64,000 nt of DNA from Paratinospora sagittata (lineage: Eukaryota; Streptophyta; Magnoliopsida; Ranunculales; Menispermaceae): contig JAYMFD010001095.1 of assembly GCA_035771175.1 (NCBI GenBank), positions 581,001 to 645,000 of the forward strand. The letters are read 5' to 3'. A program made the position numbers and the translations under genes. The notes under the pieces were generated by a model that was given only the letters and a program-made list of their open reading frames with translations, was not told where the DNA came from and made no database searches. Below, piece after piece: positions 34,601-44,442 of this stretch (its first letter is position 1; every line of letters starts with the position of its first letter).

Positions 34601-37600
34601 ACATGAGTCATGTTCCGCATGCTAGTGCGGTGGGTAGCTTAATGTATGCTATAGTGTGCACTAGGCCAGGCATTTCGCATGCAATGAGTGTTGTTAGCAG
34701 GTATATGGCAAATCCTAGAAAACAACATTGGCATGCAGTGAAATGGTCGTTGAAGTATCTTCGAGGTACATTGGATGTAGGATTGGTTTTCCAATGGGAT
34801 AGTGGTACAGGTTCACTTGTTAGTGGTTATGTGGATTCTGATTATGCTGGTGATTTAGACAAGCGGCGTTCCACAACTGGTTACGTGTTCACTTTGGCAC
34901 GTGATCCTATCAGTTGGAAGTGCATGTTGCAAATTACAGTTGCTTTGTCTACTACAGAGGCAGAGTATATGGCAGTGACAGAGGCTGTGAAGGAGGCTTT
35001 GTGGCTCTGAGGATTGATTGGTAACTTGGGGATTACCCTGGAGAGTGTACCAGTTCATTGCGACAGTCAGAGTGTCATTCACTTGGCTAAGAACCAAGTG
35101 CATCATGCCAGGACCAAGCATATCGATGTTCGTTTCCATTTTGTCCGTGAGATTAACAAAGAGGGTGAGATTTCTTTGCAGAAGATCGGTACCAATGATA
35201 ATCCTGCAGATATGCTAACGAAGACAGTCCCAGCTGTCAAGTTTGAGCATTGGTTGGGCTTGATCAATATCCTACAGTGCTGAATGCCTCAAGGGGCACG
35301 GTTGGAGATGTTGATTGGTTGCGATTGACTAGCGGCTTGATTATTTGTTTTGCATCCTTGTGTGTGCGAGTTTGTGTGCATTCCGCTGCGAGAATCTCAA
35401 CAGCTATTTGTTCAGCCAACCTCAATTTAGGATAACAAATTGTTGATTTTCAAGCAAGTATGTGGACATATGGCTGATAAAACATTCTGCATGTGCAACG
35501 ATTAACCACATAAAACCTCGAAATTCAGTTTTATGTTTAGTTCCTTCAGATTTCTTGGTCCCAGGTTTACAATTTTTTTTTGAAGAATTACATTTGATGA
35601 ATGGGGAGAGAGGGCCCATAAAAAGTCTCTTTCAGGGAAGTTTAATTTTTTAAGTTATTATTATATTGATTTAAGAATCCTTTTGTTGTTCAAGTTCAGT
35701 GGAGTGGATTTGCATCCTATTCTTTCTAGAAGTTTAGTTTAACTTAACTCCTACCTACCCTCCTATTGACCACATCAACTTGTGACTAACACGCCTGTGA
35801 AAAATCAGGTAGACATCCATGGACAAATTGTTATGATACTATCAAGTCGGATTAAGACAATAAATAAAGTTCAGAACCTATTGTTGATCCTGCCAATTTA
35901 GGGTCTTTTGGGTGTCCTAAACTTTGGCCATGCATAATCACCCATATTCCAAATAACTTACATAATACTGCTGCACATATACAAATAATTTGTCAAAAGC
36001 CTCCGCTTGTATTCTATATGGATATGAACTGCATACTGTTTTTTAAATCTGTTAAATCTTCAATTTAATTTGGCACAAACGTTAGCTTTTTTAGTGTAGC
36101 TCTCCTTTCCCACCAAAATTTCATTTGCTTAACAAATCACTTTCGTTTTTTTCCTCCTTTTTCACCACAGCAGTTCATTTACTTAATGGATAGCAGATGC
36201 TTTGCAGGCGTTGACTGGCATGCCAACATTCAGACAAAACAAAATCACATAGTTCACAGTGATGTACCACAGTTCATCATGGATTCCTATGAAGAATGTC
36301 GTGGTCCACCACGTTTAGAATTGCTGGACAAGTATGGCTTGCTAAATTTTGAATCTGCTCCCAACTGATTGATGTATATTATATAACTCCTGTTCTGCTT
36401 CTCAGATTTGATACAAGTGGTCCTGGAGCATGTCTAAAGAGATATTCAGATCCATCAATATTTAGGACTGCACTTGCTAGCACTGACCCTGTGAATGCCG
36501 AAAAAGTTCAAGGTGAAAGGAACGCTCAAAAAGTCGAGGTATATATCTACTCCACAAGAAGCCACATGATACTGTGAGAACAAGAGTTTGCATGGCTTGT
36601 ATCCATTTTGGGTTAAACTAGAACTTCTATGAATAAAAAGATTACCTTGACAAAATTTAACAAAATAATTTTGTAGATGTCAACTAACCTATCCTCATTC
36701 TGAAGGATTCATAGAAAAAAATTTGTTTGACCTTTCTGGAAGATTCTGACAATAGCTAAATGAGTTTTCCTCTAATCTACTTTATGCACCTGCAACATCA
36801 TTGCTTATGATTTTTTTTTCTTTTGACAAGAAACGAGAACATCATTGCTTATGATTGAGTTTTCAAATGCAATAATGCTTCTTCAAGTTTATTTGTGGGA
36901 CAGTGCCGTACTTATGTTTGTGGCTTAATGCAACATTTTCAATCAATTTTCAATTTTTTGCTCATATATATACTTTTTTTACAAAATGATCTTTACTCCA
37001 TTTGATGTGTAATAAATTGGGCAGAAAAAGGGGTCACGACAGAGAAATTTAGAAGTCCCACCTGTTGTGCCAATATCCCATCGCTGGGGGAGGTAATTCT
37101 GTTTTCTTTTCCTCTTCCTCTTCTTCTCTTTACTCTTAAAAAGACAATATAATCAATGAAAGTATTCAACTATGCATCTCTATAATCTTTGGCAAAATGA
37201 CTCTGCTACTATTCTCATGTTATAACTTGGTATGTGAAACCAGCTCAAGCAGAATTCAGTTTGCTCCAGCAACTTCCTTTGGGCAAAACTTTGCCACGGA
37301 GACTATTTCTTCATTTGGTATGAGATCAGGATCTGAACTAGGAAATAGAGCCACATCATTTGATTCCAGAACCATGTCAGATGATGCAGAATGTGTTTTT
37401 GATGTGAGTTCTTCCATACAAAACAAGGAATTAGAGCACAATGAATTGTTGACTTCTAGGTTGAAGTTGCGGCACAGTGAAGCCACTGGTTCTGTTCTTC
37501 CTCATGAACCTATTGGCGGTTCACATGATGTTTATTCAGAAAGGTCACTGCAAGGGGAGAGCATCAATAATTCGTCTGCTGTTAGTTGGGTTGAAAAGAC

Positions 37601-40600
37601 TGAAATAGTGAAGCCTACAAATCAAAGGTCTGAAAATGTTGTTGAGGGTCTGACTGAAGCTTCAAAACCAAACATAGTGCATCCTGACCCAGGTAAGTTG
37701 CATAGTGAAGCCACTGGTCTTGTAAACATTGGTCCAGATGATATTTTGGACAATCATCAAAACATACAGGAGTCACTATCTAAAAAAGGCCAGTTTGAGG
37801 AGTCTACAAATGATCCAGATGGTGACACTATAGCAGAAGTTGAGACCAACTTTGATCATCAAACCATGGAAGGAGGAGCAGCAGATCTACAGTCAGCCAA
37901 CTTCAGAAATCATGGAAAAGAAGATGGAAAGCACACAATGAACGGGATTAGTGGCCTAAACGTAGCTCCATCTAGTATTGATCCTAGTCCTTCAAGCGGA
38001 TTTACAAGCCAAAACTTTGCCAAGTCAGCATGTTTAGAGGATTTCCATGCGAAGCAACCTAATTCACAGGAGCTTCTTGTTAACACTGCTATGCGTGGAA
38101 GTACTGACGTTTCAACAGGGAAAGATTTGGAATCTGCTAGCAGTGATCTAGCATCTTCTGGCTCTAAAGTTCATAGCACACCGACTTCACTCAGTGATAA
38201 GATTATTACCAGTTTATATGATTCTCAAGAATCTGCCTCTAAAATTACAGCCAAGACTTCTTCTAAATTCTGGACAAATGGCGGCCTGCTAGGACTTGAG
38301 CCATCAAAACCTTCAGAAGGTGTGGTGTTGAATATTGCAAGTGATAACCACATACCTGGTGTCGAAGCTGATGAACAGAGTCTTTCCAGTGATACTTCTA
38401 TTGTTAAGTCTCGTTCTGATAAATCTCCGGAGAAAGTGGACATGTTGCTAAAGAGCCCTGAATCCAGAGAGAAGAATCCAGGCTTCGAAGTGGGAAGAGA
38501 AAGATCACCTGAATCTGTTGGCCCAGATAATGTTCCTCCAAATGAATTGACTAGAAGGATGGGAAACATGGTCTTGTTAGCTAATCAATCTGAATGCTGC
38601 ATCTTGGACCATGATAAGCATGATAAGTCTAAAGAATCATGTTCCACTTGCCAATTTAGTGATGCTCATGGATGCAGTCTGGCAAACTCTAGCATCAGAA
38701 ATCCTGGACCACCAACTATATCTGATGTTGAAAGACCATCCAGTGAAGGTAAACAAGGGTGTGTTGGGAGTTCAACTGGAACATTTGGCCTTAACCATGG
38801 TTTAAATGTAAATAGCTCCAAGAGAAAAGCTCCATTTTCCCTCAGTGAGGCATCAAACTCTATGGAAACCTGCCTAATGCAGTTGCAGGATTCTCATAGT
38901 GTTCAGCAGAAGGGGCCAAACAGAAACCTGCATCAGACTTCTTCCAAGCCAAACCACAGTGAAAATTTCAAACATGAATCTTCGACAAACTTCCTCTCTT
39001 CCTCTCCGCCAATACAACATATGAAAATATCATTCAATCCAGTAGGCAGATATGAAACTTCCAAACTGAAACTAAAAGTTTCGGGTGAGCTTCATTTCAG
39101 TGATAGCACTAGAGGTTTTAATTTTCCTTCAGTCCAGCTGCTTCCAGAACCTGCTATTCAACTGAGGGATATTGACTATGAGTCTGATGATGAGACTTTC
39201 TATGGATCATCTCAGTACATGTCTGATGAACTCATGAGCCAATTCTCTGAATCAAGTGCTGAGCAATGGGAATCTGGTGATATTGCTGGGCATGAGAGCA
39301 GTGTGGTGTATGATGTTTTATATAGGGTGTCATCTGTTCAATCCATCTCAGGCTCTTTCGGACCCGAGGGTATCGCTAATGACAGTGTCTATGCTGAGAG
39401 TGATTATAAAAGTCTGGAAACAGATAATGGCATTCAAGCTACACATTCTGGTTATGTACTTGATCTTCCAAATTTTGATGCTGTTGATTCTTTAAAAATT
39501 CAGAAAGACAAGAAAAGTCTTATCAGTGGGAATGATTTAGATATGGTAATGCAACATCTTAACCAGCAAATGCCGCCACCACCTCCACTTCCACCATTGC
39601 AATGGCGTGTTAGAAGAACCCAGTTTCATGCTGTTGAAGATGAACAAGGTGTTAAGTCCGAAGATTTCAACAATCCAAAACATCTGCAAGTTCCAGCATT
39701 CACCACTTTTCAGCATACAAAGCTAGATCCACCAGTGCAACCACATGTAAAGGAGGCTGCTGCATTTCCACCAAAGAATAAGGTGATGATCATGATGAGT
39801 TCTTTCATAGCGAAGTGACTGCATCAGTTTATCATTATCGTCATTGTCGTTGCATGTTTGTCATTGTCGAAATTGTCATCATCATTGTCATAGTCATATC
39901 TTGTTGCCATTATTTTGGGTAATACTTGGGATCCAACTAAATGATTTTTTCCTCAATTCAACTCTATTTGATGTACTTTCTATCAGGTTGAGGATACTCA
40001 TATATTTCTTTACCACTTTAGCATAGGTCTACTTGCCCTTCCTCTTCCCCTTTTCGTTTCTTGAACTCACACTGTCTTAACCCTTACAAGAGCAATTCTT
40101 AGTCTTCATTTCACAACATCGAACCACCTTAGCCAACTTTACTTCATTTATCCCAAATTGGTGCTACCCTTAAATTCTCACAAATTTCTTCATTCCTGAT
40201 TCTATCCTTTCTAGTTTCCCTACCAGCCATCTTAGCGCATTCATCAACATTATGCTCTTTTTATGTGTGTTTTGCTCCTTAGTTTCCTATCATTCTAATC
40301 CATGTAATAGGGCTGGTTCTATAGCTATTTTATAAATTTTGAGTCTGCAATACAGATTTTATTTCACAGTGAATTCTATCTTAAACTATGTCTTTCCTTG
40401 CTTCGATCCATGACACTTCAAATTGTGTTAAACTTCATACTGTTATTGACTGCTATGATCACTGCTGGACCTGTTCTGTGGCTCCTCTTTCAGATAGGAA
40501 AGCATCAGTGAGATAACTCAAGTCAAAAAGTAAGAAGGTCTAATCAAATGGGTAGAAGATATTTTACTGTTATTCCACTGTGAATTTGAACTACAGAATA

Positions 40601-42324
40601 GGAGAGAGGAATTTGAAGATTAAATTCACTTCTGCTCAATTAAGTAAGCACCTATAATAATCTGTATGTAGTGTGCTTATATCTGTGATCATTTATGATT
40701 TTTCTAGTCTTCCGTCTCATTGATCTCAACAGGTACTTGATTGCTCCTCATTCTATCCATAAAAGTATAGTTGGTCATGTTAATATCTTGTATGCTATTT
40801 CAATCTATATGTCAGCCTAACTTTCCAAAAGTATGTCAATGTTTCAGTCTGCCATATCTAATTCTATGCGGCATCCTCTTCAATGTCTTTGTATGATAAT
40901 GAACACGCTTGACTTTGGGATAGTGCTTTACCTTCTTCAATGAATATATTTTCTGATGATGAGTAACTCTTTTCATGCAGCAAGATCAGCAGAAATTCAA
41001 TGCGCACAAAGAAGCAAACCAGGTTGTAAATGGTAAAGATATGGATGAAAAGGAAGACTTACTTCATCAAATAAAAACCAAGGTTAGTAGTATTCGTCTT
41101 CTCTTGCAATCTAGTTTGAGTTTTAACATGTCTGTTAGCGTGGGGTCCGTCCCAGTTAAATTAGAATACATTATATAATACTAGAATGACACTGAAGTTA
41201 AAATTATAGTTGGTGCTAAACAGAAGACCATCTATTACCATGGAGTGGTTATAATGCTACTGGGGAACTCTGACTTGTCATATGAAAATGTCTTATTTTG
41301 TTTTTTCACTTTTCATTGGCATACTTGGCCCATTGCTCATGATCTTTTGTTCTCTTATTGAGAAAGCAGCAATTCCCTAGATCATTATAATGTTCCAAAT
41401 CTATTTCCCTGTGGGTCAGAATGTTGAAAACATCATAGGGTGGACTACATCTTCAAAAAGTTTTAAATGTTGGACAACAAAGAAACAAACTAAGTGTAAC
41501 AGAAATGCAACCAAATTACGTGTAATAGAAATGCAAATGTTAAGATGGATGTGTGGTAAGATATTAAAAAGGATGTACTTAATGCATGAAGCTCCCACTA
41601 GTGTAGTGTCTAGGAAAGGATGATGTGTGCAGCCTATTGAAAGATAAAATTTACAAATGATCATTTTTTAGCAATAGCGGTTCTCCCAATTAGAGATAAA
41701 ATGAGAGAAATTAGATTAAGATGATTTTGATGCATACAACTACTTGTAGTAGAACTCTCGACTTGACTTAGCTCCTTGGTAAAGTTTAGCGGAGAAAACA
41801 GATTTACGTAGCCAACCTCATGTAGTTGTAGGAAACGGTTCTGTTAAGTTGAGTTGAGACTGTCTTCATAGTTATTCACGGTGCTACTACCTTGAAGGTT
41901 AGTTTATGGACTAAAATTTGTGTATTTGATTATTAAAAAACAATCATGCTTGACAGCATTTGTTAAATCCCATATAGCTGCCACGATTACATGTAACATA
42001 AAACACAAAAAATCACTGCTGTGCTCTATTCTTATGTTCTGAATATAAACTAATTCTTTCTGTTTGAATTCGCAGTCGATCAACCTTAGACACACAGTAC
42101 CAAAACGGCCAACTCAAAAGACAAATCCCACGAGAGACATCAAATCGACTGCAATTCTAGAGAAAGCAAATGCAATCCGACAGGTTCTTCGTACATTTCA
42201 AATTTTCTTCCCTTTGCGTTTCTTTGGATTCTTTTGCTTCCTTCAATTCTCCCTCAAGCATCTAATTTTACAACAAAATTGTCAGGCTTTTGTGGGAAGT
42301 GATGAGGAAGAGGATGACAACTAA
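19648..42324 (+). CDS. SCAR3-like: SCAR/WAVE family protein (SCAR3/SCAR1-like), 1143 aa, 9 coding exons
   Basis: SCAR proteins are subunits of the WAVE regulatory complex and activate Arp2/3 to nucleate branched actin under ROP GTPase control, shaping pavement cells and trichomes. Coding exons: 19648-19802, 21620-21783, 36208-36331, 36406-36538, 37025-37092, 37244-39782, 40981-41082, 42076-42183, 42286-42324. They sum to 3432 nt in one frame, with GT-AG introns throughout. Residues 1 to about 200 are the SCAR homology domain ([41 protein letters not shown]). A long Ser-rich middle follows, then a polyproline run [12 protein letters not shown] near residue 990. A WH2/connector module lies in exons 7-8 (DLLHQIKTK then [18 protein letters not shown]). 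The protein ends GSDEEEDDN and lacks the tryptophan usual in the acidic tail. Intron 2 is 14.4 kb and full of transposons. Confidence 0.92.
21959..22882. mobile_element. Non-autonomous hAT-type element in SCAR intron 2
   Basis: The 924-bp AT-rich unit begins CAAGG and ends CCTTG. It is flanked on both sides by the same eight bases, TTTATAAA (21951-21958 and 22883-22890), the target-duplication length of hAT transposons. The duplicated site is itself palindromic. The ends carry many short AAATTCGA/TTCGACGAA-type subterminal repeats (22040-22200 and 22740-22870). No transposase frame is present. Confidence 0.75.
23236..23774. repeat. Degenerate MITE-like element with CAAGGC ends
   Basis: The left end CAAGGCATGCACC and right end GCATATGTCTCGCCTTG are imperfect inverted repeats with further GCCTTAGGCATGTGCC-type subterminal repeats. 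No matching target duplication is visible. A short tract at about 23590-23660 (TTCATGTAGCCAACCCCATG then GAGTTGAG) resembles the 3' end of plant LINEs. Confidence 0.4.
23872..24306 (+). repeat. 5' LTR of the level-1 Copia
   Basis: 435 bp running from TGTTGGTATT to AATCTCAACA. It contains CTATAAATTGG at about 23990, a TATA-type site for the genomic RNA. The PBS follows after three bases. Confidence 0.9.
24310..24321 (+). other. Primer binding site of the level-1 Copia
   Basis: TGGTATCAGAGC, complementary to the 3' end of initiator tRNA-Met, three bases after the LTR end at 24306. Confidence 0.9.
27776..28040 (-). repeat. 3' LTR of the level-2 Copia
   Basis: 265 bp, TGAAGTTTCATGAG to CAGATTTCCACA on the plus strand. 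It is the minus-sense 3' LTR, next to the polypurine tract at 28041-28051. Confidence 0.92.
29662..30060 (-). repeat. Complete LTR of the level-3 unit (minus sense)
   Basis: 399 bp. On the minus strand it runs TGTTTCACATCAGG to CCGCACAACA. It includes a CTATAAATAGGGCC-type TATA site (plus coordinates about 29865-29880) and an internal palindromic GGTGGCCGCC..GGCGGCCACC block at about 29968-29995. Confidence 0.88.
30138..30610 (-). pseudogene. Copia RNase H fragment in the level-3 unit
   Basis: The minus strand encodes [34 protein letters not shown], then [20 protein letters not shown] and the tail [11 protein letters not shown], a Copia RNase H C-terminus. It is similar to but distinct from the level-1 copy. 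A stop interrupts it near 30448 and a one-base loss lies near 30585. Confidence 0.85.
30651..30700 (+). pseudogene. Short Copia RT fragment, opposite strand to the RNase H piece
   Basis: The plus strand reads [17 protein letters not shown], the conserved N-terminal RT motif of Copia pol. It runs straight into LTR sequence at 30701. The switch from minus-strand RNase H to plus-strand RT occurs between about 30611 and 30650. Confidence 0.8.
30701..31077 (+). repeat. 5'-truncated LTR of the level-3 unit (plus sense)
   Basis: Inverted copy of the LTR at 29662-30060. Homology begins around GATTTGTGGGGTCC, so the first 20-25 bp of the LTR are missing. It is fused to a plus-strand RT fragment. It carries CCTATAAATAGGGCC near 30870. 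Confidence 0.88.
34033..34298 (-). repeat. 5' LTR of the level-2 Copia
   Basis: 266 bp, TGAAGTTTTATGAG to CAGATTTCTACA on the plus strand. It differs from the other LTR at about eight or nine positions and is directly abutted by the PBS at 34021-34032. Confidence 0.92.
35336..35402 (+). repeat. Remnant of the level-1 3' LTR (last 67 bp)
   Basis: Matches 24240-24306 of the 5' LTR with a few substitutions and ends GAATCTCAACA directly before the GCTAT target copy. U3, R and the polypurine junction are deleted. Confidence 0.88.
41390..41860 (+). repeat. LINE (non-LTR retrotransposon) 3' fragment in SCAR intron 7
   Basis: The plus strand near 41511-41560 encodes [14 protein letters not shown], matching the EMRMLRWMCG motif near the C-terminus of plant LINE reverse transcriptases. 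About 250 bp further on, TTTACGTAGCCAACCTCATG and GTTGAGTTGAG match the usual LINE 3' tail. No long frame remains. Confidence 0.6.
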
Positions 42325-43456
42325 AGCAGCAGTGGATTTGCATTGGAGTATAATTCTCTTCACTCAAATCTTGGAGATTCCCACCATTTCTTATCTCTGA
42401 ATCTGAGAAGTCAGGTAATATTGTATATCATTATGTGAAATTGTGAATATCATTCCTTCATGTAGGGCTTATCTTGTTTTTGTTGCAGTTCTTTAATTAT
42501 TAATTCCAAAATAAATCTTGTATCAAAATAAGTGACTCATCACCAAGTACTCTAAATATTTGTGGCAGCCATGTTTACATAATGCAAGAGGAAAAGATTA
42601 AGCTCAGTCATGAGTTTGATTTACCTAGAATGTTCACCCGATGGATGGATACATCACTTTATATCATTAAAAATAAAATCAAATTGATTGATTTGTGAGG
42701 TTTCAATTCCATATAAACCATTTCAAGATTATCTAATTTTCAATTGAATGGATTGAAATGAGTGTTAATTGATTTGTATTTTAAATCATATACGTATTAG
42801 GTCATAGTCAATCCAATCTAATCCAACCATTCTCAGAATAGAAACAATATAAACATTTAAAAATGAAGAAAAATCTAACAAATGTTTTAATTGTCAATGG
42901 AGGCCTTACTTACAAAAATATAATAGAAAACCTTCCTTTTATGTGGAATTTGAGCTAACCTACTCCCAAGTTCAAGAATTTGTACTCCAGGCTCGGAGCA
43001 ACCCACACTAGAAAATGCATCTGCCAAGACAATTAACTTCATCTCTCAAGACAAAGCTCTCTTCATCGATATAACTACAGATCCCCAGTCAGAATTCTCT
43101 AATATAAGTTGGATCATCTTATCCAAGGAAAGACAAGACTATTGGGCTGGGAATCACTTCATTATGATTATCGCCGGCCCAAACTCCAAAGGCTGAGGTA
43201 GCATAAGCTCATGCAATTTTGAAGGCTCTACAGAAGTGCTACACCAACTTCTAGGAGTGAAGATTTTTGTTGGACTCACCAAGTAAAGAATGTTTCCACC
43301 CACTTCTTGAACTTACGCTTTCATGAAATTAAGGAAAAAAAAAATCAGCAAGATGGACAAGCTCCTGTCCATACAAGATAAGAGGAGGCTCTGACTTATT
43401 TGACTTCATAGAAAAGTATTTACATGACTTAGACTCATGATTATTAGGTCACATGT

Positions 43457-44005
43457 AAGGATGACAATATAGATCACGATACGATAACATAATTTGAAAC
43501 CGACACAAAATAAACGGATTTAGATTTTGTATAAATATGTACATGTCAAAATAAGTTAAATTCAATTAGACACAATAAAATTTTAGGTCAAAATCAGGTA
43601 GACCTGCTAAACTTGAAATGAATCCGTTTAACACGATTATATTTTGTATTGAGACTTATGTTATGTGTGAAGACTTTTTAATGTTTTATTTCATGTGTTG
43701 AGACTCTAATTTTATAATATTTTATTTAGTCTTTACTATATAGTTATATAATTATGATTTTAATTTTTTTATTTATATGTTAATTTAGAATTTATATATA
43801 ATAAATAAGTTAGAATTAACTTATTTAAGCTTTAAGGGTTATAAACAGGTTAACATGTTTAACTCGTTTATTAAACATGTCAGATTTGAGTTTACATATA
43901 ATGACACGTTATTTAAACGTATCGTATTTAAATTTATAATATATTTTATTATACACGATTATGACACGATCGATTATGACACAATAATACAAATTATCAC
44001 CCCTG
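43457..44005. mobile_element. hAT-type MITE, about 550 bp
   Basis: Starts TAAGGATGACAAT and ends ATTATCACCCCTG, imperfect inverted repeats. Flanking octamers are GTCACATG (43449-43456) and GTCACATA (44006-44013), one mismatch apart, consistent with an 8-bp hAT duplication. The interior is AT-rich with repeated ACACGAT/TATGACACG motifs and no transposase. Confidence 0.65.
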
Positions 44006-44409
44006 GTCACATAGTCACATGGTAGCAAATTTTACGGTCGCCAACGTTCCCCTTTCACTTCATGACATTAATCATATATGTAAAATAGAGAGCGTATTAA
44101 ATAAATAGATCTTTCTAAGTCAATGTCTACCAAAGAGACCGAAGACCTCTGGTCTCAAGACCTTCCGTAAATAAAGGATAAGCTGGTGTGAATTATACGT
44201 ATATCTAATTCTCAAATTCCTCATTGAGCATGCCACATGATCTCACATGCATGCAACTAAATATTTCCAATACATGTTTTTGTTCAGAGTCCACATCAGA
44301 CCAACCAATTACTTAAGCCTCTTGGCCTGCTTTGTCGTTTCTATATACCCCCAATATAATTTTCTATTTGGTTGGCCTCTTATCAGCCAACATTATACCA
44401 AGTATAATA

Positions 44410-44442
<33 letters not shown>

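Larger units (their letters stand above)
24913..35283 (+). pseudogene. Level-1 Copia gag-pol, multiply broken
   Basis: Gag starts [16 protein letters not shown] at 24913 but meets TAA at about 25018. It continues in another frame (25160-25702) to a CCHC knuckle [14 protein letters not shown] at 25543-25585. The protease region has TGA at 25700 where the family usually has a tryptophan. The GAG-pre-integrase motif (LWHMRLGHM) lies near 26097 and the integrase core near 26270-26580 ([17 protein letters not shown]). A shift at about 26575-26585, another near 26810 and a stop at 27310 follow. RT runs 27200-27775 ([22 protein letters not shown]) and resumes at 34304 with [10 protein letters not shown]. 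RNase H spans 34790-35283, with one TGA at about 35008. It cannot make a working polyprotein. Confidence 0.88.
23872..35402 (+). mobile_element. Level-1 Ty1/Copia retrotransposon in SCAR intron 2
   Basis: The element is bounded by an exact 5-bp target duplication, GCTAT (23867-23871 and 35403-35407). The 5' LTR is 23872-24306 and a TGGTATCAGAGC primer site lies at 24310-24321. Gag, protease, integrase, RT and RNase H follow in Copia order on the + strand. Only the last 67 bp of the 3' LTR survive (35336-35402). The RT domain is split by a second Copia element at 27776-34298. The [14 protein letters not shown] and [17 protein letters not shown] motifs suggest a Tork/TNT1-like lineage, which I infer rather than prove. 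Confidence 0.92.

Noticed and set aside
37197..37243. Start of the 873-codon ORF as an independent gene beginning at 37197.
   Set aside because: The first 47 nt are intron 5. A CAG acceptor at 37243 joins the frame to exon 5, and the SCAR homology domain lies upstream.
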